Shown here in pieces: positions 8,580 through 17,875 of a stretch of 64,000 nt of DNA. Every line of letters starts with the position of its first letter. Position 1 is the stretch's first letter. This DNA comes from Gellertiella hungarica (GTDB taxonomy: Bacteria > Pseudomonadota > Alphaproteobacteria > Rhizobiales > Rhizobiaceae). Location: positions 1-64,000 of the forward strand of contig NZ_JACIEZ010000010.1 of the NCBI RefSeq assembly GCF_014197145.1, given 5' to 3'. The notes under the pieces are model-generated. The model ran no database searches. It was not told where the DNA came from and saw only the letters and a list, made by a program, of their open reading frames with translations. The position numbers and the translations under genes are program-made.

Positions 8580-9770
8580 ATGAGCGAAGGCCATCTTCCC
8601 CGCGCGGGCCTGATCGGCCTCGGCGCAACGCAGATCGCCGGTTACGGCACGCTCTACTATGCCTTCAGCGTGCTGGTGCCGGACGTGGCCCGGGAATTCC
8701 AGATGCCCGAGCGATGGGTTTTCGGCGCCTTTTCCGTGGCGCTTTTGGCGGGAAGCCTTGCGGCCCCCTTTTCCGGACGGCTGGCGGACCGGTACGGGGC
8801 GGGGCGGGTGATGACCGTCGGCTCCGCCGGGGCGGCCCTTTCGCTGGTGGCGACGGCGCTTGCGCCCGGCGCGCTCGCCTTTGCCGCCGCCCTCTGCCTC
8901 ATGCAGGTGGTGTCCTCGGCCGTGCTTTACGCCACCGCCTTCACCGCCATCGTGCAGGCGGGCGGCGCCAAGGCCCAGCGCTCGATCGTCCATCTGACGC
9001 TGATGGCCGGTTTTGCCTCCTCGATCTTCTGGCCGCTCACCTCCTGGCTGCACGGCTTCCTCTCCTGGCGGGAGGTCTATCTCGTCTTTGCGGCGCTCAA
9101 TGCCCTGCTCTGCGTGCCCATCCACTTCGGCATCGCCGGGCTGACGGGACATGCGCTTGCCGCGCGCAAGGGGCAGGCCGCTCCGGAGGCCGGGCACGCA
9201 CCGCCCGGCAACCGGCTGATCTTCGTGCTGATGCTCGCGGGCTTCGCCATCGAAGGCTATGCGCTCTCGGCCATGCTGGTGCACATGGTGCCGCTGACGC
9301 AGGCGCTCGGGCTCGGCGGCGCGGGGCTTCTGGTGGCCTCGCTCTTCGGTCCCTCCCAGGTGGCAAGCCGGTTCATCAACCTGGTATTCGGGCAGGGGCT
9401 GTCGCAGGCCTGGCTTGCGGTCATCGCCGCCGTGCTGATGCCGGCCGGCATCGTCATCCTGCTGCTGACCACGCCTTCGCTTGCCGGCGCGGTGGTGTTC
9501 GCGGTCTGCATGGGCCTCGGTTCCGGCCTCACCAGCATCGTCGGCGGCACGCTGCCGCTCGAGCTCTTCGGCCGCAAAGGCTACGGCCGGCTGATGGGCT
9601 GGTCCACCTCCGCCAAGCAGATCGCCTCGGCGGTCGCGCCCTTCGGCATGTCGTTCGCCATGGAGGCGGTCGGGGTGAAGCCGGCGCTCCTGATCGTGGT
9701 GGCGGCCGGGCTTTCCGGCACGCTGGCGCTGGTGGCCATCCCGCTTCTCGTCCGGCGCGCCGGCCGGTGA
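8580..9770 (+). CDS. MFS transporter
   Basis: This 396-residue inner-membrane protein has about 12 hydrophobic helices and the major-facilitator loop motif GRLADRYGAGR after helix 2 (about residues 65-75). The substrate is unknown; the size and loop pattern fit organic-anion or drug-type single-domain MFS carriers. The frame is open back to 8427, but the residues before MSEGHLPRAG do not look like transporter sequence. I therefore start at 8580, with a weak AGGGCGA upstream. It is divergent from the diguanylate cyclase and 66 bp ahead of the hydrolase at 9837. Membership in the polysaccharide operon is possible but not shown. Confidence 0.75.
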   Translation: MSEGHLPRAGLIGLGATQIAGYGTLYYAFSVLVPDVAREFQMPERWVFGAFSVALLAGSLAAPFSGRLADRYGAGRVMTVGSAGAALSLVATALAPGALAFAAALCLMQVVSSAVLYATAFTAIVQAGGAKAQRSIVHLTLMAGFASSIFWPLTSWLHGFLSWREVYLVFAALNALLCVPIHFGIAGLTGHALAARKGQAAPEAGHAPPGNRLIFVLMLAGFAIEGYALSAMLVHMVPLTQALGLGGAGLLVASLFGPSQVASRFINLVFGQGLSQAWLAVIAAVLMPAGIVILLLTTPSLAGAVVFAVCMGLGSGLTSIVGGTLPLELFGRKGYGRLMGWSTSAKQIASAVAPFGMSFAMEAVGVKPALLIVVAAGLSGTLALVAIPLLVRRAGR

Positions 9771-9836
9771 CGGGGCCTGCGCGGCCTCCGGCTGCCGTTA
9801 TCCTATAAAACGAAATCTTCAGATTAGGCCTCTAGG

Positions 9837-11663
9837 ATGGGGGCCTTCATGCAACCGAGATTGCGAAGATCAGATTCACCCGTACCTCGTGGAAATGACT
9901 TTGCGCGAGAGGAAGTCTTGAAACGCGACTTTGGCATACCGGTCACCTTCGGCGCCTGCGCCGGATTCGTCCATGATGGCGGTGGCACGACGGGGATCCT
10001 CCTGCTGCCGGCCTGGGGCTTCGAGGAATTCACCATCCGGCGGGGCTGGGCGGGCCTGGCGGCCATGCTGGCCGATGCCGGCTATTGCTGCCTGCGCTTC
10101 GACTGGCCCGGCGCCGGCGACAGCCTCGGGGATGCGGGCAGCGGCGTGTCGCTGGCCGACTGGACGGCCGCCGTGGAGGCTGCCGCAGACTTTCTGCGCT
10201 CCCGCCATGGGGTTTCGCGGATCGTGCTGGCCGGCCACGGCGTCGGGGCCCTGCTGGCGCCCCATCTTGCCGCCGGCCTGAAGGCCGATGCCGTGGTGAC
10301 GATGGCGCCGCAGGGCGAGGGGCGGGCGGGCCTGCGCGAGCTCGAGGCCTGGAGCAAGCTCATCGCCTCCTTCCTGCGCCTGCCGCCGGAAAGCTCGGAG
10401 GACCGCATTCACGTCGCGGGCCATGCGATTTCGAAGAAGCTGGCCGAGGAGATCGCCGCGCTGCGCATCGCCGCCACGAAGCAGCCGGCCCTGCCGGTGC
10501 TCGCGGTGCTGCGCGCGGGCACGCTCGGCGCTGTGGAATGGCCGAAGCGCCTCGCCGAGGCAGGCTTTTCCGTGACCGTTGCCGATTATGCCGGTTATGA
10601 CGGCTTTCTTGCCCACACCATGGCCTCGGTGCCACCGCTTGCGGATTTTGCCCATGTGCGCGACTGGCTGACGGCAAGCGTGCCGCCCGGCGACCGAAGG
10701 CAGCCGGCCGGTCAGCCGACGGCCATCGAGCCGTTGCACGGCCCCGGCTTCAGCGAAACGCCGCAGCTTTTCGGCGAGGAAGGCCGCCTGTTCGGCATTC
10801 TCTGCCGGCCCGAGGGCCAGCCCTCGCGCGGGGTCTATGTTCTCGTGAATTCCGGCGACAACTATCATGTCGGCTGGGCGCGCATGCATGTGGACTTTGC
10901 CCGGCAGCTTGCCGCGCGCGGCTTTTCCTCCTTCCGGATCGATACCGCCGGCATCGGCGACAGCGAGGCGACCAGCGGCCCGCTCTTCTACGACCCGGCG
11001 CAGGTGCGCGACGTCCTGACGGCGGTCGGCCATGTGGCCGGCATGGGTCTCGGGCCGGTGCTGGTCTCGGGCCGGTGCAGCGGCGGCTATGCATCCTTCC
11101 AGGCCGCGGCCGGCGATCCGCGCATCGCCGGGATGGTTGCCGTCAATCCCGCCCGGCTGGCGCTCGCCCCCGGCGAAACCTTCGAACAGGTGATGAGCGG
11201 GGGAACCTCCTCGCTGGCCGATTACCGCAAGCGGGCGCTTTCGCCGCGCCTTCTGAAGGACATCCTCACGGGGCGCGTGCCCGTTGCCTCGATCGCCGCC
11301 AAGGGCGCGCGCATGGTGAAGACGCAGCTCGCGGTGCGCTTCCCCGCACTGTTCGGCATGGTGACGGGCGGGAATGCGGTGGCGCGGACGGCCCGGGCGC
11401 AGGCCGATGCGATCCGCACGCGCGGAGCCGCCGCCTACCTGGTCTATGCCGACAATGACGGCGGGCTCGACGATCTTGCCCGCCTCTTCGGCCGGCGCGA
11501 GCCCGGCACCCATGACCACGCCATCGTCCGGCTCGTGCCCGACGCGGAGCACAACATGACCGCCCCCCACGCCCGCCAGGCCATCCTCTCCGCCATGATC
11601 GATGCGGCGGAAACTGTCGCGGCGCGGCACAGCGGGGCCGTACCCCTCGACCCGGCGGCCTGA
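9837..11663 (+). CDS. Double-domain alpha/beta hydrolase-like protein
   Basis: There are two alpha/beta-hydrolase folds in 608 residues: about 20-280 and 305-600. The first nucleophile elbow reads GHGVG, with Gly where Ser is expected, so that half is probably inactive. The second reads GRCSG, placing Cys at the nucleophile position, with possible Asp (YADNDGG) and His (AEHNM) partners near the C-terminus. Similar hydrolases accompany exosortase or exopolysaccharide loci, where they may trim or transfer acyl groups; the reaction is not known. It precedes the glycosyltransferase operon by 354 bp. An alternative start is the ATG at 9849; neither has a strong Shine-Dalgarno. Confidence 0.65.
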   Translation: MGAFMQPRLRRSDSPVPRGNDFAREEVLKRDFGIPVTFGACAGFVHDGGGTTGILLLPAWGFEEFTIRRGWAGLAAMLADAGYCCLRFDWPGAGDSLGDAGSGVSLADWTAAVEAAADFLRSRHGVSRIVLAGHGVGALLAPHLAAGLKADAVVTMAPQGEGRAGLRELEAWSKLIASFLRLPPESSEDRIHVAGHAISKKLAEEIAALRIAATKQPALPVLAVLRAGTLGAVEWPKRLAEAGFSVTVADYAGYDGFLAHTMASVPPLADFAHVRDWLTASVPPGDRRQPAGQPTAIEPLHGPGFSETPQLFGEEGRLFGILCRPEGQPSRGVYVLVNSGDNYHVGWARMHVDFARQLAARGFSSFRIDTAGIGDSEATSGPLFYDPAQVRDVLTAVGHVAGMGLGPVLVSGRCSGGYASFQAAAGDPRIAGMVAVNPARLALAPGETFEQVMSGGTSSLADYRKRALSPRLLKDILTGRVPVASIAAKGARMVKTQLAVRFPALFGMVTGGNAVARTARAQADAIRTRGAAAYLVYADNDGGLDDLARLFGRREPGTHDHAIVRLVPDAEHNMTAPHARQAILSAMIDAAETVAARHSGAVPLDPAA

Positions 11664-12017
11664 GGGAGACCGTCTGGCGCCGGCCCTCGCGGCCCGTTCT
11701 TCGGGCGGGGGTCAAGGTCTCGTCCGTCACGAGGGAGTGGAAAGGGAAGTGCCCGGTGCCTGCCGGGCATTCATTCCAGGTGGACCCCACTATAACGGTG
11801 CGGGAAAGGGGAGGATGCGGACTGCGGAATACGTTCATCCGGCGCGATACATGCATTCTTGCTCAATGTATACTTTATAATGCGAGGCAATACGGAAAGC
11901 AGGAGTGGCCTATATTGGCGGTTGTGACTGGTTAACCTTTCTTATCGTAAATGGTTATATTAACTAAATGTTATGCCCTCGCGCTGTACGAGAGTATGGG
12001 TACAGAGGGCTTTTGTG
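11664..12017. other. Promoter-bearing intergenic region of the polysaccharide operon
   Basis: This is a 354-bp gap whose last 170 bp are strongly AT-rich compared with the flanks. A perfect TATAAT occurs at 11876-11881 without a good -35. A TTAA-N7-TTAT motif lies at 11960-11974. A ribosome site AGAGGG precedes the glycosyltransferase start at 12018. No gene is supported here. Confidence 0.4.
11960..11974 (+). promoter_or_regulatory. CtrA-like motif TTAA-N7-TTAT
   Basis: TTAACTAAATGTTAT differs by one base from the TTAA-N7-TTAA consensus of the alphaproteobacterial cell-cycle regulator CtrA. It is 44 bp upstream of the first glycosyltransferase of the operon. The same spaced motif lies upstream of the opposing operon (24098-24112). 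Such short AT-rich words can occur by chance, so this is only a candidate. Confidence 0.3.
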
Positions 12018-13172
12018 ATGCGTGTGGCGATTGTACATGACTGGCTTTATACGATTGGCGGCGCCGAACGCGTGTTGCAGGAAATGCTGGCCTGCTATCC
12101 CGATGCGGATGTCTTCTGCCTCTTCGATTTCCTGAAGCCGGAGGATCGGGCCAAGATCGGCCTGAAGTCGACGCAGACGAGCTTCCTGCAGAAGCTGCCC
12201 TTCGTGAAGCGCTCGCATCGCGTGTTTCTGCCGCTGATGCCGATCGCCATCGAGCAGCTGGATCTTTCGCCCTACGACCTGATCATCTCGAGCAGCTATG
12301 CGGTGGCCAAGGGCGTGCTGACCGGGCCGGACCAGCTGCACGTCTCCTATGTCCATTCGCCGATCCGCTATGCCTGGGATCTCCAGCACACCTATCTGGC
12401 GCGCAATCCGAACCCGATCACCAGCTTCCTGGCGCGGCCCCTGCTGCACTGGCTGCGCGTCTGGGATACCCGCACCGCGCACGGGCCGGACATGATGATT
12501 GCCAATTCCCATTTCGTGGCGCGGCGCATCCGCAAGGTCTATGGCCGCAAGGCGAAGGTTCTCTATCCGCCCGTTCTGCTGTCGACCCGCAGCGAGCCGC
12601 TGCCGAAGAAGGGCCACTTCCTCGCGGCAAGCCGCCTGGTGCCCTACAAGAACATCGAGGCCATCGTCCGCGCCTTTGCCGAGCTGCCGGACCAGCAGCT
12701 GGTCGTGGCGGGCGACGGACCGGAAGGGGCGCGGCTGCGCAAGATCGCCGGCCCCAACGTGACCTTTGCAGGTTTCGTCAGCGACGGCGCGCTGCGCGAG
12801 CTGATGGCGACGGCCCGCGCCTTCGTCTTCGCCGCGGAAGAGGATTTCGGCATCATCTCGGTCGAGGCCCAGTCGGAGGGAACGCCCGTGCTCGCGCTCG
12901 GCAAGGGCGGCTCCTGCGAGACCGTGGTCGACGGCCGGACGGGCCTGTTCTTCGATACGCCCGAGCCTTCGGCCATCGCCGCCTGCGTGCGCCAGTTCCT
13001 GACGCGCGAGGCTGAATTTACCCCGGAAAATTGCAGGGAGCAGGCCGCCCGCTTCTCCGCCGACCGCTTCCGCGACGATCTTCGTGCTTACGTTGCCGAA
13101 ACCATTTCGGCCTATACTTCCTCCTCGGTCGGCTACGTTCCCGGCAACAGGTTCTCGACGGAAAGCAGATGA
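12018..13172 (+). CDS. GT4-family glycosyltransferase
   Basis: This retaining glycosyltransferase of 384 residues has a GT-B fold. The N-terminal half begins VAIVHDWLYTIGGAERV (acceptor side). The C-terminal half holds the donor-binding signature EEDFGIISVEAQ (the E-x7-E motif, about residue 274). The role expected for the family is cytoplasmic addition of a sugar to a lipid-linked polysaccharide repeat unit. The start at 12018 is preceded by AGAGGG at 8 nt, whereas the in-frame codon at 11973 lies in AT-rich promoter DNA. The stop is 4 bp before the co-polymerase gene, so they are co-transcribed. Confidence 0.85.
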   Translation: MRVAIVHDWLYTIGGAERVLQEMLACYPDADVFCLFDFLKPEDRAKIGLKSTQTSFLQKLPFVKRSHRVFLPLMPIAIEQLDLSPYDLIISSSYAVAKGVLTGPDQLHVSYVHSPIRYAWDLQHTYLARNPNPITSFLARPLLHWLRVWDTRTAHGPDMMIANSHFVARRIRKVYGRKAKVLYPPVLLSTRSEPLPKKGHFLAASRLVPYKNIEAIVRAFAELPDQQLVVAGDGPEGARLRKIAGPNVTFAGFVSDGALRELMATARAFVFAAEEDFGIISVEAQSEGTPVLALGKGGSCETVVDGRTGLFFDTPEPSAIAACVRQFLTREAEFTPENCREQAARFSADRFRDDLRAYVAETISAYTSSSVGYVPGNRFSTESR

Positions 13173-13176
13173 CGGA

Positions 13177-15345
13177 ATGGTCGACAGACAGGACATGATG
13201 GACGGTCGGCTGTTCGACACGCGCCCCTTTCAGATCCAGAAAGGGCTGCTGCTCAGCATCTGGCGTCACCGCCTGCTGTTCCTGGCCGTGCTTTTCGGTT
13301 CGGTCCTGCTGGCCGTCATTGCCTCGCTCGTCATCCCCGCCCGCTATCTCGCCACCGGCATGGTGATCGTTGCCGAGGCCGACCCCGCCACGCGCACCTC
13401 CGATGTCTGGGCGCAGAAGCAGGGCGACCCCGCCGACCTCGAAAGCCAGATCATGATCCTCCGCTCCTCGCGGCTGATGAAGCTGGCGCTTGCCCAGCCC
13501 GGCGCCTACGAGGCGGCGATTGCCGAATGCGAGAAGGCGGGCGATGCCTGCGCCACCATGGAGCGGGACTCCGTCCAGCTGATGGAAAAGATCGCCGAGC
13601 GCTACTCGGTCGGCGCCGTCGGCCGTTCGCGCGTGCTGTCCATCTCCTACAATTCCGCCCTTGCCGATACGGCGATGACCATGGCCAATGCGCTGGTGAC
13701 CGCCTATCTCGACGATCAGCGCGGCACCCAGTCGAACAGCCGCGAGGTGGCGGCCAAGTGGCTGTGGCAGGAAATTGCCGATCTCGACCGCGAGATCCGC
13801 GAACGGGTCGCCAAGATCGAAGCCTTCCGCCGGCAGAACGGTCTGGTGCAGGGCGCGACAGCCTCGATCAGCTCCGAAAGCCTGACCAACATCAGCCAGC
13901 AGCTTGCCGCGGCCGAACAGTCCAAGGCGCAGGCCCAGGCGCGCCTCGATGCCATCCGCGACATGCGCAACGACCAGGACATGTCGTCCTCCGCCATGGC
14001 GCTCGACAACCGCACCGTCGCCGACATCAAGCAGCAGATGGCCGCCATCGGCAACCAGCTTGCCGCAAGCAGCACCGTACTCGGGCCGCGCCATCCGCAG
14101 CGGCGCATGCTGGAAGCCTCGCTGGGCCTTCTTCAGCGCCAGCTGGACGCGGAAATCGACCGCATCTCGGCCAGCGCGCAGAAGGATTACGATACGGCGG
14201 TCAATCTGGTCGCCTCGCTCGAGCAGCAGGTGGCCGCCGCCAAGGACAATGCCGCCAACGCGCTCACCGACGAGTCCTCCATCGAAGGCATGGTGCGCGA
14301 CGTGGAGGCCAAGCGCCAGCTCTACACCCAGCTCTACCAGCGGGCGAGCGAACTGGAATCGGAGCGCCGCTCGCTGAACGGCGGCGCCCGCCTCGTCAGC
14401 CTCGCGGAAAAGCCCACCAAGCCCTATTTCCCGAAGAAGACGCCGATGGTGGCCGCAGGCTTCGCCCTCGGCCTGTTCCTCGCTGCCGCCGCCTGCCTGG
14501 TCTGGGACCGGTTCCGCGGCAGCATGAAGGCGCCAGCCTCGGAGGAGGAAGTGCCGGAGGCCGCAGCACCGGTGGTCGCCAGCGCGCCGCCCCCGGCCGC
14601 GGCCATGCCGCTGCAACTGATCGGCACGCTTCCGCCGCTCGCCGCCTCCGGCCTCAGCGAGGCGGGGGAGGGCAACGTGCTCTCGCTCCTCAGGCGCAGC
14701 ATGCTGGGGGTCGGCTTCCAGCAGGGCGTGCGCCACCTCGCCAACGATCTGCTTCCTTTGGGGGCGGACCGGCCGCTTCTGGTGCTTCCCTGCGACAGCC
14801 ATCTGAAGGATGCGGGCTTCCTGACCCTCGCCGTCGCGCAGGCGCTGACGAAATCCGGCCTCAATGTCCTGGTCGTCGAATGCGCGCCCGCGCAGGCCTC
14901 GCTTGCCGAAGCCTTCGATCTGCCGCCGGCACAGCCGGGTTTTGCCGAAGTGATGACCGGCGCGGCGGAAGCGGCCGCGAGCGTGTCCCGGACCTCCATT
15001 CCCGGCCTTCACGTGGTGACCGGTTCGGTAGCCGATCTCGACCTTTTGGCCCGGGGGGAACTCGATGGCTACGGCTCGCTGATGGCCTGGGCCGAACCCT
15101 ATGACCTCGTGCTGTTCAGCGGGCCTGCGCTCTTCGACCGCCAGTCGCGCCGCGCGCTCCGGGCGCTTTCGGCCCTCGGGATGAATGTCGTCGTCTGCCT
15201 CAACCGGCCGGACCGGCTGGAGGAGGCGGGACGTCTTGCCGGCGAGCTCGGCCTGAACGCCGCCGGTGCCGTCCTCATGCCGCAGATCGGCCGGGAGGAC
15301 CGCCGGGCGGATCCCTTCGCCCGGCAACGCAGAAAGATCGCGTGA
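13177..15345 (+). CDS. Polysaccharide co-polymerase (Wzz/Wzc-like) with degenerate kinase domain
   Basis: This is a 722-residue inner-membrane protein. A Wzz domain with the first transmembrane helix lies at about residues 25-52. A long periplasmic coiled-coil region spans about 180-400. A second transmembrane helix lies near 425-445, following the Pro-rich PTKPYFPKKTP motif. A cytoplasmic domain spans about 520-722. That last domain aligns in outline with bacterial tyrosine-kinase (CpsD/Wzc) folds, but the Walker A P-loop is replaced by PCDSHLKDAG, which has no GKT/S, and there is no C-terminal Tyr cluster. ATP-driven autophosphorylation is therefore unlikely. It should control chain length or export of the polymer, as in GumC/HfsA-type proteins. 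The start follows GACGGA. Confidence 0.82.
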   Translation: MVDRQDMMDGRLFDTRPFQIQKGLLLSIWRHRLLFLAVLFGSVLLAVIASLVIPARYLATGMVIVAEADPATRTSDVWAQKQGDPADLESQIMILRSSRLMKLALAQPGAYEAAIAECEKAGDACATMERDSVQLMEKIAERYSVGAVGRSRVLSISYNSALADTAMTMANALVTAYLDDQRGTQSNSREVAAKWLWQEIADLDREIRERVAKIEAFRRQNGLVQGATASISSESLTNISQQLAAAEQSKAQAQARLDAIRDMRNDQDMSSSAMALDNRTVADIKQQMAAIGNQLAASSTVLGPRHPQRRMLEASLGLLQRQLDAEIDRISASAQKDYDTAVNLVASLEQQVAAAKDNAANALTDESSIEGMVRDVEAKRQLYTQLYQRASELESERRSLNGGARLVSLAEKPTKPYFPKKTPMVAAGFALGLFLAAAACLVWDRFRGSMKAPASEEEVPEAAAPVVASAPPPAAAMPLQLIGTLPPLAASGLSEAGEGNVLSLLRRSMLGVGFQQGVRHLANDLLPLGADRPLLVLPCDSHLKDAGFLTLAVAQALTKSGLNVLVVECAPAQASLAEAFDLPPAQPGFAEVMTGAAEAAASVSRTSIPGLHVVTGSVADLDLLARGELDGYGSLMAWAEPYDLVLFSGPALFDRQSRRALRALSALGMNVVVCLNRPDRLEEAGRLAGELGLNAAGAVLMPQIGREDRRADPFARQRRKIA

Positions 15346-16490
15346 TGCATGGGCCGCGCGTTCTGTTCGTCAGCCAGACCGGGGTCATGTCGGGCGCGGA
15401 ATATGTGCTCGCCAGCCTGACCGAAGGCTGGGCAGGCGCTTCCGCCTTCCTGCTCGAGGGCGGGCCGCTGGAGGACGTGCTGCGGAAAAACGGGCTTTCG
15501 GTCGAGGTTGCGCCCGCGGGCGCACAGCTCGGCGCCATAAGGCGCGACCAGTCTCTCCTGAAGGCACTGCCGCTGGTCCTGCGTCTTCAGCGCCTTGTCC
15601 TCGCCATCATCCGCGCCGCCCGCCGCCACGATATCGTCTATGCCAATTCGCAGAAGGCCTTCCTGCTTTCCGCGCTCGCCTCCCATTTCTTCCGCCGCCC
15701 GCTGGTCTGGCACTTGCACGACATCATGGACGAGCGGCACTTCGGCAGAAAGCAGCGGCTGATCCAGATTGCGCTTGCCAACCGCCGGGCCGCCTCGGTC
15801 ATCGTGCCCTCGAAGGCGGCGGCCGATGCCTTCGTCGCGGCCGGGGGGCGGCGTGATCTCGTCCGGGTCGTGCCGAACGGCATTGCCCTTGCACCGCCGC
15901 CCGCCCTGTCGCGGGAGGCGCTTGGCCTGCCCCCGGGTCCGCTCGTCGGCGTCTTCAGCCGGCTCGCGCCCTGGAAGGGCCAGCATGTGGTCATCGAGGC
16001 GCTGAAGGCCTGCCCCGGCATCCGCTGCATTCTCGTCGGAAGCGCGCTCTTCGGCGAAGACGCCTATCGCGACCGGCTTCTCGCCATGGTCGCGGAGCAG
16101 GGGCTCTCCGAGCGCGTCACCTTCCTCGGCCAGCGATCCGACGTGCCCACCCTGATGCAGGCCGTCGATGCCGTCATTCACCCCTCGGTCGATCCGGAGC
16201 CCTTCGGGCTGACACTGGTCGAGGCGATGCTGGCGGGCACGCCCGTCATCGCGACCGATGCGGGCGCCTCTGCCGAAATCCTGGCCGGCGGCCAGGCGGG
16301 CACCCTTGTTCCGCCGGGGGATGCGGCCGCGCTCGCCGGTGCCCTGCGCGGTTTCTTCGACGATCCCGCCCCCTCCCGGCAAAAGGCGGCGCTGGCGCGC
16401 GAGCGGGTCGGCGCCGTTTACGGCATAGCCCGGATGCGCGAGACGGTGCTGGGCCTCGTGGCAGCCGTTCAGGCGGGACGGCGCCCATGA
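15345..16490 (+). CDS. GT4-family glycosyltransferase
   Basis: This 381-residue GT-B glycosyltransferase has the N-terminal motif SGAEYVLASL and a C-terminal donor site with PEPFGLTLVEAML (about residues 285-297). It probably adds one sugar of the repeat unit. The ATG at 15345 overlaps the preceding stop (TGATG), and a GTG one codon earlier is the alternative. It overlaps the polymerase gene by ATGA. The tight coupling places it in the same biosynthetic operon. Confidence 0.85.
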   Translation: MHGPRVLFVSQTGVMSGAEYVLASLTEGWAGASAFLLEGGPLEDVLRKNGLSVEVAPAGAQLGAIRRDQSLLKALPLVLRLQRLVLAIIRAARRHDIVYANSQKAFLLSALASHFFRRPLVWHLHDIMDERHFGRKQRLIQIALANRRAASVIVPSKAAADAFVAAGGRRDLVRVVPNGIALAPPPALSREALGLPPGPLVGVFSRLAPWKGQHVVIEALKACPGIRCILVGSALFGEDAYRDRLLAMVAEQGLSERVTFLGQRSDVPTLMQAVDAVIHPSVDPEPFGLTLVEAMLAGTPVIATDAGASAEILAGGQAGTLVPPGDAAALAGALRGFFDDPAPSRQKAALARERVGAVYGIARMRETVLGLVAAVQAGRRP

Positions 16491-17875
16491 GAACGAGCCC
16501 GCTTCCCATCGACGGCGCCATCCGTCGCCCGCCTTCCCGGCAGGGCTGGGTGCCGGCGCTCATCTTCATCGCCGTCTTTGCGCTTGTCGGCGGCTTTGCC
16601 GGCGGGCTCGGCAGGCCGCTCTTCGTGCTCGGCTGCATGGGCGTTGCCATCATCGCCTATCGCGACGGCATCGCCGCACATTTTCAGGCAAGCCTCGTCC
16701 TGTTCTCCTTCGCCCCCTTCATCCGCCGCATCGTGGACAACGGCGCCGGCTATGACGAGCTGGGCCTGATGCTGATCGGCCCGCTGATGGCGCTGCTGGT
16801 GCCGGTGGTGGAGCTGCGCCGGCTGCTGGATCCGCGCGAGCCGCTCGACATAAGGTTCGGTCCGCTGCTGCTGGCCGGGGCCTGCATCGTCTATGCCGGC
16901 ATTCTCTCGCTCCTGCAGGGAAAGATGAACGACGCGGCAAGCGGTCTGCTGAAATGGCTGACGCCCGTGCTCTATGGCGCGGTGCTGGTGCTGAGGGCAA
17001 ACCGGGACGAGATGCTGGACGCCGCCGTCCGCGCCTTCTTCGTCATCCTGCCGCTGACCGGGCTTTACGGCATCCTGCAATATGTCGATCCGCAAGCCTG
17101 GGACCGCTACTGGATGGAGTTCGCGCCGATCCTCTCCATCGGCCAGCCGGTGCCTTATGGCGTGCGCGTCTTCTCGACCATGAACAGCCCGGCGAGCTTT
17201 GCGAGCTTCACCGCCGCCGGCCTGCTGCTTGTCGCCTTCCTGCGCTCGGGCTGGGTCTCCTTCTTCGTCGCGGCACCTTCGATGCTGGCGCTTCTCCTGT
17301 CGCTCTACCGCACCGCCTGGCTTTCCATGGCGCTGGCGCTGCTCTTCTGTCTGCTGTTTGCCCGCACCCGCGGCAAGGCACAGATGATTGCGGTCGCGCT
17401 GGCGATTGCCGGCGCCGTTGCCGTGACCATCCCGCCCTTCTCCGACGTCATCGGCGACCGGCTGGCGACGCTTGGTCAGGGCAGCCAGGACGGCTCCTTC
17501 CAGGAGCGCCTGACGCAGTATTCCACCCTGTGGTCGCTGCCGGACAGCTCGCTGATCGGCAACGGCTTCACCATTACGGACGTGGGCTCGGCGGGGCAGA
17601 TGCCGATCGACGGCATGATCATCGCCTGCTGGCTGATGATGGGCATCGTCTTCGGCATCCTGTGCCTCTGCGCCTTCTTCTGGGCGATCGGCCGCGCCGT
17701 GATCCGCGCGCTTCTGGAACGCTCCCGCCAGGCTATCATGATCGGTGCCATGGCCATGGGCAGCATGCTGCAGATGCCGCTCGCCAACATCAGCGCGGCG
17801 GAGGCCGGCTTCCTGTTCTGGAGCTTCGTCGTGCTCATCCCCTCCTTCCAGCATCGCATCAGCGGGACTCCATGA
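16487..17875 (+). CDS. O-antigen polymerase/ligase-like membrane protein (Wzy)
   Basis: This 462-residue integral membrane protein has about 10-12 hydrophobic segments. A large periplasmic loop in the C-terminal half (about residues 325-370) contains the YSTLWSLPDSSLIGNG segment, which is typical of Wzy/WaaL-like proteins where the loop carries polymerase function. Sequence conservation in this family is low, so the call rests on topology and on position between a glycosyltransferase and a flippase. It starts in an ATGA overlap with the upstream gene and overlaps the next start at 17872. Confidence 0.75.
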   Translation: MRTSPLPIDGAIRRPPSRQGWVPALIFIAVFALVGGFAGGLGRPLFVLGCMGVAIIAYRDGIAAHFQASLVLFSFAPFIRRIVDNGAGYDELGLMLIGPLMALLVPVVELRRLLDPREPLDIRFGPLLLAGACIVYAGILSLLQGKMNDAASGLLKWLTPVLYGAVLVLRANRDEMLDAAVRAFFVILPLTGLYGILQYVDPQAWDRYWMEFAPILSIGQPVPYGVRVFSTMNSPASFASFTAAGLLLVAFLRSGWVSFFVAAPSMLALLLSLYRTAWLSMALALLFCLLFARTRGKAQMIAVALAIAGAVAVTIPPFSDVIGDRLATLGQGSQDGSFQERLTQYSTLWSLPDSSLIGNGFTITDVGSAGQMPIDGMIIACWLMMGIVFGILCLCAFFWAIGRAVIRALLERSRQAIMIGAMAMGSMLQMPLANISAAEAGFLFWSFVVLIPSFQHRISGTP

